Below, one piece after another: positions 51,316 to 59,129 of a stretch of 59,576 bases of DNA. The notes beneath the pieces were generated by a model. That model ran no database searches, was not told where the DNA came from, and saw only the letters and a program-made list of their open reading frames with translations. The stretch lies in NCBI RefSeq assembly GCF_018260555.1, contig NZ_JAGLBB010000008.1, positions 1-59,576 on the forward strand, written 5' to 3'. Source of the stretch: Deinococcus sp. Lineage in GTDB: Bacteria; Deinococcota; Deinococci; Deinococcales; Deinococcaceae. A program made the position numbers and the translations under genes. Within the stretch, counting starts at the first letter, position 1. The number at the start of each line of letters is the position of its first letter.

Positions 51316-53261
51316 TGGGCGGGGCGGTGAGTGCAGCGGACCTGGGACGAGTGCAGGCCCTGCACGCCCTGTGCGACGCCCTGAGCGCGCAGGTACTGGA
51401 CGTGGCGCTGAACGAGCAGGCCCAGCCGGACGTGCGGTACGTGGTGGTCCTGCCGGACCTGAGCGGAACGCGACTGGAGGACGTGCAGGCGCGGCTGGAG
51501 CTGACGGAATTCGAGGTGGGCGTGCTGGCGCTGGCCCTATCGACCGAGCTGTTCCCCGAGCGGATGCTGGCAGCCTGCGCCACCGCGCTTCAGATGGACA
51601 GTCCGCACGCCGCCTTCCTGACGCCGTCACTGACGCGCCGCTGGTTGCTGGAGGACGACTGGGCGCAGGCCGCCGCGTTCACCGCCGGGCGGCCCCTGCT
51701 GGCCTGCGGCCTGATCGAGTTCGGCGTGAGCGTGAATGCCAGCGTGCTGGAGGCCCTGACGCCCCTGCGGCTCAGTGCGGGCCTGCTGGCCGACCTGCGG
51801 GGTCTGCTGGACGTCCCGCCGGATCTGCGCGGCGTGCTGCGCGCCCTGCCGCCCGGCGGTCTGCTGAGCGACTCGCAGGAGGCGCAGCGTGAGACCCTGG
51901 CGCGGCACCTGAGGAAAGAGGACCGCGCGGCGCTCCTGTTCGGCATGAATGTGGCCGGGATGCAGGCGGTCGCCGCGCACCTGCTGGGCAGCGGCGCGCA
52001 CCGGCTGGACCTGGCGGTCCTGGCGTCCCGCTCCCCCGAGGAGCAGGAGGCCGCGCTGCGTGCCCTGCGCCGCGACACCCGGCTACGCGGCACCCGGCTC
52101 GCCGTGGACGCCGCCACGCCCCTGCCTGACGCGCAGCCGCCCGAGGGCCTGGTGGACCGTGTGCTGGACATCGCCGCTGGTCCCGTGGTGATCCTGTCCG
52201 CCGACCCGTTGCCGCTGGACTCGCCGCGCGCGGTCCTGAGTGCTGAGCTTGGGGCGCCCACGCCCGCCGAGCAGCGCGAACGCTGGGCGCACGCGCTGGG
52301 GGTCAGCGGGGATCCGGCGCTGCTGCGGCAACTGGGGGACCAGTTCCACCTGAATCTGGACCGCATCGACGCGCTGGCCCGCGACGCCCGCGCGTCCCTG
52401 AGCGGCAACGCCAGCCACGCCGCCCGCCTGGAACGTGCCTGGGAGGCCGCGCGCGGCGCCAACCGCCGCCTGATGGGCAGCCTCGCGCAGCGCATCGACG
52501 TTCGCGCGACCTGGGAGGACCTGATCCTCCCGCACACCGAGCGGCTCGCCCTGGAGCAGATCGCCGCGCACGTCCGGCACCGCTCGCAGGTGTACGAGGA
52601 CCTCGGCATGGCCCGGCCGGGGCGGGGCCGCTCGATCACGGCGCTGTTCAGCGGCCCCAGCGGCACCGGCAAGACCCTGAGCGCCGAGGTGCTCGCCCGC
52701 GACCTGAACCTCGACCTGTACCGCATGGACCTGAGCAGCACCGTCAGCAAGTACATCGGTGAGACCGAGAAGAACCTCAAGAGGATCTTCGACGCGGCCG
52801 ATCAGGGGGGCTGCGTGCTGCTGTTCGACGAGGCCGACAGCGTGTTCGGGAAGCGCGGCGAGGTCCGCGACAGCAACGACCGCTACGCGAACACGCAGGT
52901 GAACTACCTGCTGCAACGCCTGGAGAGCTTCAATGGACTGGCCCTGCTGACCACCAACCTGGAGAGCAGCATGGACGTGGCCTTCATGCGCCGCCTGCAG
53001 TTCGTGATCAACTTCCGCGCCCCGCAGGCCCCGGAACGCGAGCGGCTGTGGCGCGGTGCGTTCCCCCGCTCACTGGACACCAGCGAGGTGGATTTCGCGC
53101 GGCTGACGCAGGCGGACGTGTCGGGCGGCAACATCCGCAGCGTGGTCATGAACGCCGTGTTCATGTCCGTGGCCCGGGGTGTGCCTGTCAGTCAGGCCCT
53201 GGTCGAGGAGGCGCTGCACCTGGAGTACCGCAAACTGGGCCGACTGGTGCTGTCGTACTGA
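51315..53261 (+). CDS. eCIS AAA+ ATPase (Afp15/Pvc15-like)
   Basis: This 648-aa protein has an N-terminal half specific to eCIS ATPases and a C-terminal AAA+ domain. Motifs are Walker A 'FSGPSGTGKT' (near residue 455), Walker B 'CVLLFDEADSVFG', sensor-1 'LALLTTNLESSMDVAFMRRLQFVINF' and a final 'SGGNIRSVVMNAVF' lid. Such ATPases aid assembly or effector loading. ATG at 51315 overlaps the previous stop by one base (TGATG) and follows GGAGG; GTG at 51312 is the alternative. It is the last eCIS gene. Its TGA runs into the TGATACGG of a repeat hairpin. Confidence 0.92.
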   Translation: MGGAVSAADLGRVQALHALCDALSAQVLDVALNEQAQPDVRYVVVLPDLSGTRLEDVQARLELTEFEVGVLALALSTELFPERMLAACATALQMDSPHAAFLTPSLTRRWLLEDDWAQAAAFTAGRPLLACGLIEFGVSVNASVLEALTPLRLSAGLLADLRGLLDVPPDLRGVLRALPPGGLLSDSQEAQRETLARHLRKEDRAALLFGMNVAGMQAVAAHLLGSGAHRLDLAVLASRSPEEQEAALRALRRDTRLRGTRLAVDAATPLPDAQPPEGLVDRVLDIAAGPVVILSADPLPLDSPRAVLSAELGAPTPAEQRERWAHALGVSGDPALLRQLGDQFHLNLDRIDALARDARASLSGNASHAARLERAWEAARGANRRLMGSLAQRIDVRATWEDLILPHTERLALEQIAAHVRHRSQVYEDLGMARPGRGRSITALFSGPSGTGKTLSAEVLARDLNLDLYRMDLSSTVSKYIGETEKNLKRIFDAADQGGCVLLFDEADSVFGKRGEVRDSNDRYANTQVNYLLQRLESFNGLALLTTNLESSMDVAFMRRLQFVINFRAPQAPERERLWRGAFPRSLDTSEVDFARLTQADVSGGNIRSVVMNAVFMSVARGVPVSQALVEEALHLEYRKLGRLVLSY

Positions 53262-53262
53262 T

Positions 53263-53309
53263 ACGGACTCCGATTGATTAGGTGCAGTTCCGAATCAATC
53301 GGAGTCCGT
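53263..53309. terminator. Perfect 17-bp hairpin (repeat-family 5' module) between convergent operons
   Basis: ACGGACTCCGATTGATT (53263-53279) and its exact complement (53293-53309) enclose 13 bases. It lies two bases after the ATPase stop and 33 bp before the ureD stop. It is a solo copy of the dispersed element's first hairpin and a probable bidirectional terminator. Confidence 0.82.
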
Positions 53310-53341
53310 GCAAGTGTGTTTCCGGCGTCGTCGCGTACCGC

Positions 53342-54229
53342 TCAGCGGCGTATTTCCAGCGGCGGGGCATTCCACAGTTGGTGTCGAAGCGACTGGCGCG
53401 CCTGTAGGAGGGCCCGGTCGAGTTCCGGTCCCCGGGCGGCCGCGCCGCGCAGCCACACGGCGCCGCCTGCCGTAGAGCCGGTGGCGATCAGGCCCGGCAC
53501 GGCCGGGAACTCCGTGACGGTGGGGGGGGCCAATCCCTCGCCGGCGCCGGTGAACACACCGGACGCCTGATAGTCCAGGTCCCCCCACACGCCGGGCGCC
53601 CGGGTGAACTCGCCCGGCACGAGCCGTTGCCGGTCCAGGTACACCCGGCGCGCCCCCACGTTGACCTGCACGCGGCTCTCGTAGGACGCGAAGGCCAGCC
53701 GCTCCCCGGTCTGTACGCGTCCGCTGGCGAGCGTCTCGGTCAGGGCGAACTGCGCGCCTTCCTCCAGGTCGGCGGTCAGGTTCTGTGAGAAGGCACTTCC
53801 GGCGAAGGGGAGGGTGCGTTCCGGGTGGTACTCCAGTCGCCCGCCCGCCGCGACCTGAAAGTGAATGTCCTGAGTGGCGGGCCGCCGGTCAGGCGAGGGC
53901 TGCACGCGCGTGGCCGACTGCGTGAGGATCAGCACCCGCGCGCCCGGCCCGACCACCACGCGGATCTCGGCGTGATCGCCGCCCAGCACGCCGCCGGTGG
54001 GGTTCACAATAAAGACCATCAGCGTCCCGCACGGCAATTCGAAGGGCCGGACGACCATCAGCGGGGCCTTCTGCGTATCGCGAAGCAGCGCCGTCCGCGC
54101 GCCCCGCACGCCGAAGTGCAGGTGCAGGACCCCGGTGCGCGTGCGCGTCAGCAGGCTCAGGGGGACACCCGCTGCAACCCCACGCGGGGCGGCGGGACCT
54201 CCCGGAACAGCAGGTCGTGCTCGATCCAC
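53342..54229 (-). CDS. ureD: Urease accessory protein UreD
   Basis: UreD is part of the UreD-UreF-UreG complex that loads nickel into urease. Diagnostic segments: 'MVVRPFELPCGTLMVFIVNPTGGVLGGD', 'LTQSATRVQPSP' and 'LEYHPERTLPFAGSAFSQ'. The 295-aa frame opens at a GTG (54229) inside ureG, overlapping it by 73 bp. The conserved domain begins about 30 residues later, near the ureG stop, so the true start is probably an alternative codon downstream. It is the last gene of the operon. Confidence 0.9.
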   Translation of the reverse strand: MDRARPAVPGGPAAPRGVAAGVPLSLLTRTRTGVLHLHFGVRGARTALLRDTQKAPLMVVRPFELPCGTLMVFIVNPTGGVLGGDHAEIRVVVGPGARVLILTQSATRVQPSPDRRPATQDIHFQVAAGGRLEYHPERTLPFAGSAFSQNLTADLEEGAQFALTETLASGRVQTGERLAFASYESRVQVNVGARRVYLDRQRLVPGEFTRAPGVWGDLDYQASGVFTGAGEGLAPPTVTEFPAVPGLIATGSTAGGAVWLRGAAARGPELDRALLQARQSLRHQLWNAPPLEIRR

Positions 54230-54825
54230 GCGGTCACGTCGGCCAACCCGTCCCCGCTTTTCAGGTTCGTGAACACGTACGGCCGCACCTCACCGCCCAC
54301 CGTGCGCCCCGTCCGGGCGTCGGCGTCCATCACGCTCAGGTCGGCGCCCACGAGCGGTGCGAGGTCCGTCTTGTTGATCACCAGCAGGTCACTGGCGCGG
54401 ATGCCGGGGCCGCCCTTGCGCGGCACCTTCTCGCCGCCCGACACGTCCAGCACGAAGATCCACGCGTCCACGAGCTCCGGCGAGAAGCTGGAGGCGAGAT
54501 TATCGCCGCCCGACTCGATAAACACAATCTCCAGACCCGGGTACTCGAGGGTCAGTGCCTCGGCCGCCTCCTGGTTCAGTGAGGAATCCTCGCGGATCGC
54601 GGTGTGCGGGCAGCCGCCCGTCTGCACGCCCCGAATGCGCCCGGCCGGGAGGGCGGCGGCCGCCGTGAGGATCCGCTGGTCCTCGAAGGTGTAGATGTCG
54701 TTCGTGATGACCGCCAGTTCGTAGCGGTCGCGCAGCGCGCGGCACAGCGCCTCCAGCAGCGCCGTCTTGCCGCTACCGACCGGGCCGCCCACGCCGATCC
54801 GCAGGGGAGAGGAGGGTTGGGTCAT
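54157..54825 (-). CDS. ureG: Urease accessory GTPase UreG
   Basis: This 222-aa SIMIBI GTPase powers nickel insertion. It has P-loop 'GGPVGSGKT', 'ITNDIYTFEDQ', the metal-binding 'GCPHTAIRED' (CPH), 'ESGGDNLASSFSPEL' and the base-recognition motif 'NKTD'. ATG at 54825 is chosen because AAGGAG sits at ideal spacing and UreG families start right here; the longer frame upstream is the inserted repeat element. It overlaps ureD and follows ureF, from which the repeat separates it. Confidence 0.95.
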   Translation of the reverse strand: MTQPSSPLRIGVGGPVGSGKTALLEALCRALRDRYELAVITNDIYTFEDQRILTAAAALPAGRIRGVQTGGCPHTAIREDSSLNQEAAEALTLEYPGLEIVFIESGGDNLASSFSPELVDAWIFVLDVSGGEKVPRKGGPGIRASDLLVINKTDLAPLVGADLSVMDADARTGRTVGGEVRPYVFTNLKSGDGLADVTAWIEHDLLFREVPPPRVGLQRVSP

Positions 54826-54849
54826 GAAAACTCCTTTGGATATGATGTC

Positions 54850-54985
54850 ATACGGATTCCGATTGATTCGGCGCACTTCTGAATCAATCCGAGCGGACGC
54901 GAGTAGGAACAGCATACGCCCCTCCGCGCTGTGGAGCCGCAGGCGGCGCTTTTCCGACTGTGGTGGAATGGAGCGGAGGGGCGGA
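54850..54985 (+). repeat. MITE-like element copy 5, inside the urease operon
   Basis: This roughly 136-bp element matches copy 1 closely from ATACGGATTCCGATTGATT through 'TTTTCCGACTGTGGTGGAAT'. Its second stem differs by paired changes (ACGCCCCTCCGC with GCGGAGGGGCG). It fills the ureF-ureG gap and ends against the ureF stop codon. Confidence 0.88.
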
Positions 54986-55630
54986 TCATGTCTGGAACAG
55001 TCTTGAGTCCAGCCCCGGCTGCTCACTGGCGGCGAGGTCCAGCAGGGGCGTGAAGGTGCACAGGTCGTCCGGCGTGGCGTGCAGGGCCGCGTGAATGCAG
55101 GCCCGGGCGGCGTCCTCGCAGGTGGCGGCGCAGCGCTGGGCGTCCAGCCCGCCGAGTCTCATCAGGCGCGTGGCGCTCGTGGCGCGGCCCAGCAGCCACC
55201 CGCTCACGAAGGCCGTCACGGTATCCGCGCGCGGCACGCCGAGTGCGCAGGCCAACACGCCGAAGGTGGTGGCGTGGTGCCGCGTGACCGGCAGCGCCGC
55301 CGTCACGTCCGGCCAAAGGTGCGTGGCGGCGCGGCGCAGGTTCGCGCCGACCCGCGTGCTCGCGCCGCGCGGCCCCGGCACGAGCTTCAAGTCGTCCAGC
55401 AGCGCGTCCAGTTCCGCCAGCGTACCGGCGTCAGCGCTCCAGGCCAGGGCGCAGGCGGGCGCGTCCTGCTGGCCCCAGCCGTGCGCAAGCTGCCCGGCCA
55501 GGAACGCGCGCAGGTCGGCGGGCGACCGCACCGCGCCGCGCGTGGTCAGGGTCTCCAGGCCGTCGCTGAAGGCGTACGCGCCGGTCGGGAAGGCCGAGTC
55601 CGACAGCTGAAGCAGGCGCAGCAGGCTCAC
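54986..55630 (-). CDS. ureF: Urease accessory protein UreF
   Basis: This 214-aa helical activator complexes with UreD and gates UreG. It begins 'SLLRLLQLSDSAFPTGAYAFSDGLE', the UreF signature, and has 'LGRATSATRLMRLGGLDAQ' near the C-terminal third. GTG at 55630 lies in a GTGA overlap with the ureE stop. Its own TGA touches the repeat element at 54850-54985. Confidence 0.94.
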   Translation of the reverse strand: MSLLRLLQLSDSAFPTGAYAFSDGLETLTTRGAVRSPADLRAFLAGQLAHGWGQQDAPACALAWSADAGTLAELDALLDDLKLVPGPRGASTRVGANLRRAATHLWPDVTAALPVTRHHATTFGVLACALGVPRADTVTAFVSGWLLGRATSATRLMRLGGLDAQRCAATCEDAARACIHAALHATPDDLCTFTPLLDLAASEQPGLDSRLFQT

Positions 55631-56124
55631 GACTCGTGCTCCCAGGCCGGGCGGCCGTGAAACGGGCGTTCCTCGCGCGTGAACGGCACGCCCAGCCGCG
55701 ACAGCAGCAGTTCCAGCGGCGCGTCCCAGAGGGCCAGGAACACCCCGTGCTCGTCGGCCGGGACGAAATCCCGGTGCAGATTCCCCACCGCGTGCGCCAC
55801 GGCCGCCGCCTCGGGCAGGTCGCGCGGGCGAACGGCGGCCACGTCCTCCGGCGCGGCCCCCACCACGTAACTCACGCCGCCCCGCACCTCCAGCACGCTG
55901 CCCGGCGTGAGCACTGTGCCGGTCGGCAGGGCCAGCAGCAACTCCTGACCGTCCGGGGCGCGCAGGCGGCGGCGCACCCGGCGGCGATCCAGGGCCGTCA
56001 TCGGCACGGCGACCACCGCGCCCGTCACTGGACCAATCACCGACCCCTTCACTGGCCCCGTCACTGGTCCGGTCGCCGTCCCGGTGCCCAGGATCGGGCG
56101 GCGCAGACCGGACAGCCGGGTCAA
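55627..56124 (-). CDS. ureE: Urease accessory nickel chaperone UreE
   Basis: This 165-aa protein has the UreE beta domain 'RRLRAPDGQELLLALPTGTVLTPGSVLEV' and the metal-binding domain with 'AHAVGNLHRDF' and 'RPFHGRPAWEHES'. It lacks the long His-rich tail of some UreEs; the only late metal ligands are His in 'PFHG' and 'EHES'. The N-terminus carries a TGPV/GPVTG repeat. The TTG start at 56124 shares TTGA with the hypB stop, and a later GTG is possible. It hands nickel to UreG. Confidence 0.88.
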   Translation of the reverse strand: MTRLSGLRRPILGTGTATGPVTGPVKGSVIGPVTGAVVAVPMTALDRRRVRRRLRAPDGQELLLALPTGTVLTPGSVLEVRGGVSYVVGAAPEDVAAVRPRDLPEAAAVAHAVGNLHRDFVPADEHGVFLALWDAPLELLLSRLGVPFTREERPFHGRPAWEHES

Positions 56125-56783
56125 ACGCTTTCACCCCGCACGAACGCGAACCACGCGTCCAGGCCTGCGCCGCTGCGGCTGCTCAGTTCGATCACGGGCA
56201 CGCCGGGCCGCGCGCGGTCGATGTTCTCACGGCACAACTCACGGTCGAAGCCCACCGCGTCCGCCAGATCCATCTTCGTGATCACCACCACGTCCGCCGT
56301 GTTGAACATCGTCGGGTATTTCAGGGGCTTGTCTTCACCCTCGGTGGTGCTGATCAGCACCGCGCGGGCCGCCTCGCCCAGGTCGTAGGAGCTGGGGCAT
56401 ACCAGGTTCCCCACGTTCTCCAGGAACAGCACGTCCAGCCGCGGCAGATCAAAGCGTGGCAGGACGGCCCGCACCATGTCGGCGTCCAGGTGGCAGACGG
56501 TTCCAGTCACGATCTGCTCGGCCTGCGAGCCCCACTGCCGCAGGCGCGCCGCGTCGTTCTCGGTCGCCAGGTCACCGACCGCCACGCCCATGCGTACGCT
56601 TCCCGTCAGGTCACGCAGCGTGCGTTCCAGCAGGGCCGTCTTGCCCGCACCGGGACTGCTGGCCAGGTTGATGGCCCGGACGCCCGCCGCCCTGAAGGCC
56701 GCGCGGTTTCCGGCCGCCGTCCGGTCGTTCTCTTTCAGGATGTTCTGCCGCACCGTCACGATGCGGGGCGTGGTCGTTGTCAT
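56121..56783 (-). CDS. hypB: Nickel-incorporation GTPase HypB, in the urease operon
   Basis: This 220-aa SIMIBI GTPase has P-loop 'SSPGAGKT', 'GDLATENDAARL', the interface metal site 'GTVCHLDADMV', 'FLENVGNLVCP' and 'ITKMDLADAVGF'. The N-terminal CCxGC high-affinity nickel motif and His tract of Escherichia coli HypB are absent. No hydrogenase gene is present, so urease is the likely client, as in Helicobacter pylori. ATG at 56783 overlaps the hypA stop (ATGA). Confidence 0.95.
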   Translation of the reverse strand: MTTTTPRIVTVRQNILKENDRTAAGNRAAFRAAGVRAINLASSPGAGKTALLERTLRDLTGSVRMGVAVGDLATENDAARLRQWGSQAEQIVTGTVCHLDADMVRAVLPRFDLPRLDVLFLENVGNLVCPSSYDLGEAARAVLISTTEGEDKPLKYPTMFNTADVVVITKMDLADAVGFDRELCRENIDRARPGVPVIELSSRSGAGLDAWFAFVRGESV

Positions 56784-57142
56784 GAGCCCTCCGGTTGGGG
56801 TTCTAGCAGTTCGATCTCGTCGAGTTCCAGTTCGTCGCCCTGCAACAGCGTCGGCGTGGGAGCGCCGCACTGCGGGCAGCGCAGGCCCCCTTTCAGGTCC
56901 AGCGTCACCGGCCCGTGGGTCGGGCACTCGCCCACGCCCGGCACCGTCACCACGTTCAGGCGCGCGCCTTCAAGCGGCGTGCCCTGCGCGCAGGCCGGGA
57001 ACGCTGCTGTCAGCGCCTGCGGCACCACGCTCGACCACGCCCCCACCCGCACCGTCAGCGCCGACGCCCGCGCCCCGCCGTTCTCGCGCAGCACCTCGGA
57101 CGCCACGTCGATCAGCGACAGGGCAATAGAAGCCTCATGCAC
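56780..57142 (-). CDS. hypA: Nickel metallochaperone HypA
   Basis: This 120-aa protein begins with the nickel-binding 'M-H-E' triad (GTG start, His2), which makes the start certain. The zinc domain has 'ECPTHG' and 'RCPQCG', so one of the usual two CxxC pairs is CxxH. A Leu/Glu-rich acidic tail follows. It partners HypB and probably passes nickel to the UreE/UreG system. It lies 123 bp after ureC on the same strand. Confidence 0.93.
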   Translation of the reverse strand: MHEASIALSLIDVASEVLRENGGARASALTVRVGAWSSVVPQALTAAFPACAQGTPLEGARLNVVTVPGVGECPTHGPVTLDLKGGLRCPQCGAPTPTLLQGDELELDEIELLEPQPEGS

Positions 57143-57265
57143 GCGCGCACACGGTCCCCTGCGGCCCTCCTCGCTGCTGCCCTCCTCGCCGGGCGGCGCC
57201 GCTCCCCGGGTCCGCCAGGGTTACACGGTGTCGCAACCCTTGCCAATGTCCGCCCGCCCCCATCA

Positions 57266-58987
57266 TCAGAACAGGAAGTACCGCTGGGCGAGCGGCAGTT
57301 CGTCCAGCGGCTCGCACGTGGCGATCTCGCCGTTCACGCGGACCTCGTAGGTTTCGGGGTTGACGTGAATGTCGGGCGTCTCCGCGTTCAGGATCATGTC
57401 TTTCTTGCCGATGTCGCGGGTGTGCTGCACGGCGCTGTAGCGGCGGCCCACGCTGGGCAGGTTGCCTTCTTGCAGGCTGACCTGCGACACGAAGTGCAGG
57501 CAGGTGGCGTCCGGCCCGCCGCCGTGCGCGGCGAACATGGGGCGCGGGTACACGGGTTGCGGGGTGGGGATGCTGGCGTTCGCGTCGCCCATCTGCGCCG
57601 CGACGACCAGACCACCCTTGATCACCAGTGCCGTTTTCGCGCCGAAGAAGGCGGGTTTCCACAACACCAGATCGGCCAGCTTGCCGACCTCGACGCTGCC
57701 GACCTCGTGCGCGATGCCGTGCGCAACGGCGGGGTTGATGGTGTACTTGGCGACGTAGCGCCGGGCGCGCAGGTTATCGGCGCGGGTATCCGACCCCAGG
57801 CCGGGAATGCCGAGCGGGCCGCGCTGGAGTTTCATCTTGTGCGCCGTCTGCCACGTGCGGGTGATGACCTCGCCCACGCGGCCCATCGCCTGCGAGTCGC
57901 TGCTCATCATGCTGAACACACCCAGGTCGTGCAGCACGTCCTCGGCGGCAATGGTTTCCGGGCGGATGCGGCTCTCGGCGAAACTCACGTCCTCTGGAAT
58001 GCGCGGCGACAGGTGATGGCAGACCATCAGCATGTCCAGGTGCTCGTGGATGGTGTTCACCGTGAACGGCATGGTCGGGTTGGTGGAACTGGGCAGCACG
58101 TTCGGTAATCCCGCGACCCGGATGATGTCCGGCGCGTGCCCGCCCCCGGCGCCCTCGGTGTGGAAGGTGTGGATGGTGCGGCCCGCGAAGGCCCGGATGG
58201 AATCCTCGATAAAGCCCGATTCATTGAGGGTGTCCGTGTGGATGGCGACCTGGATGTCGTAGTCCTCGGCGACGCTCAGGGCCGCGTGGATGGCGGCGGG
58301 CGTGGTGCCCCAGTCCTCGTGGAGCTTCAGGCCCAGCGCCCCGGCACGCACCTGCTCGGCCAGGGGGGGCTGGGTGCTGGCGTTGCCCTTGCCGAGCAGG
58401 CCGAAGTTCAGCGGTAGCCCGGCAAGGCTTTCAAGCATGCGGTGAAGGTGCCACTCGCCGGGCGTGCAGGTCGTGGCCGACGTGCCCGCCGTGGGGCCGG
58501 TGCCGCCGCCGATCATGGTCGTCACGCCGGACTCCAGCGCCGTCCAGCACTGCTGCGGCGCAATGAAGTGAATGTGCGTGTCCACGCCCCCCGCCGTGAG
58601 GATGTGCCCCTCGCCCGCCACGATCTCGGTACTCGCCCCGATGGTCAGCCCGGGCGTCACGCCGTCTTGCGTACCAGGGTTCCCGGCCTTCCCGATGGCC
58701 GTGATATGCCCGTCCTTGACGCCCACGTCGGCCTTCACGACGCCCCAGTGATCGAGAATCAACGCGTTCGTGATGACCAGGTCGGGCACATTCGCGTCCT
58801 CGCGGGTGGCGGTGCTGCTCTGGCCCAGGCCGTCGCGAATGACCTTGCCGCCGCCGAACTTGACCTCCTCACCGTACGTCGTGAAGTCCCGCTCGACCTC
58901 GATCAGCAGGCCGGTGTCGCCCAGACGCACGCGGTCGCCCACCGTCGGGCCGTACAGGTCGGCGTACTGTCTGCGGGTGACGTTCAT
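57266..58987 (-). CDS. ureC: Urease alpha subunit UreC
   Basis: This 573-aa catalytic subunit converts urea to ammonia and carbamate. Nickel ligands are visible: His-x-His in 'GGVDTHIHF', carbamylated Lys in 'LGLKLHEDWG', His in 'VAIHTDTLNESGF', His in 'FHTEGAGGGHAPD' and Asp in 'MMSSDSQAMGR'; the flap 'VCHHL' is also present. Length and order are those of a functional bacterial UreC. GAGG precedes the ATG. Confidence 0.97.
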   Translation of the reverse strand: MNVTRRQYADLYGPTVGDRVRLGDTGLLIEVERDFTTYGEEVKFGGGKVIRDGLGQSSTATREDANVPDLVITNALILDHWGVVKADVGVKDGHITAIGKAGNPGTQDGVTPGLTIGASTEIVAGEGHILTAGGVDTHIHFIAPQQCWTALESGVTTMIGGGTGPTAGTSATTCTPGEWHLHRMLESLAGLPLNFGLLGKGNASTQPPLAEQVRAGALGLKLHEDWGTTPAAIHAALSVAEDYDIQVAIHTDTLNESGFIEDSIRAFAGRTIHTFHTEGAGGGHAPDIIRVAGLPNVLPSSTNPTMPFTVNTIHEHLDMLMVCHHLSPRIPEDVSFAESRIRPETIAAEDVLHDLGVFSMMSSDSQAMGRVGEVITRTWQTAHKMKLQRGPLGIPGLGSDTRADNLRARRYVAKYTINPAVAHGIAHEVGSVEVGKLADLVLWKPAFFGAKTALVIKGGLVVAAQMGDANASIPTPQPVYPRPMFAAHGGGPDATCLHFVSQVSLQEGNLPSVGRRYSAVQHTRDIGKKDMILNAETPDIHVNPETYEVRVNGEIATCEPLDELPLAQRYFLF

Positions 58988-59129
58988 AGAGCCTCCGCTT
59001 GGGTCCTGCCCGGACCTCTCCGACCGCTGTGCGGCCAGTTCCCCTGGAGGGGAGCCAATGCGTGATTCTTGCCTTCCCCCGGGGCGAGCTGTTCCGCCCA
59101 GGCGAAGCGGCTGACAGGCGGCGCGGCCT

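Noticed and set aside
54826..55026. 67-residue N-terminal extension of UreG
   Set aside because: It is translation of the dispersed repeat element; UreG families start at 54825.
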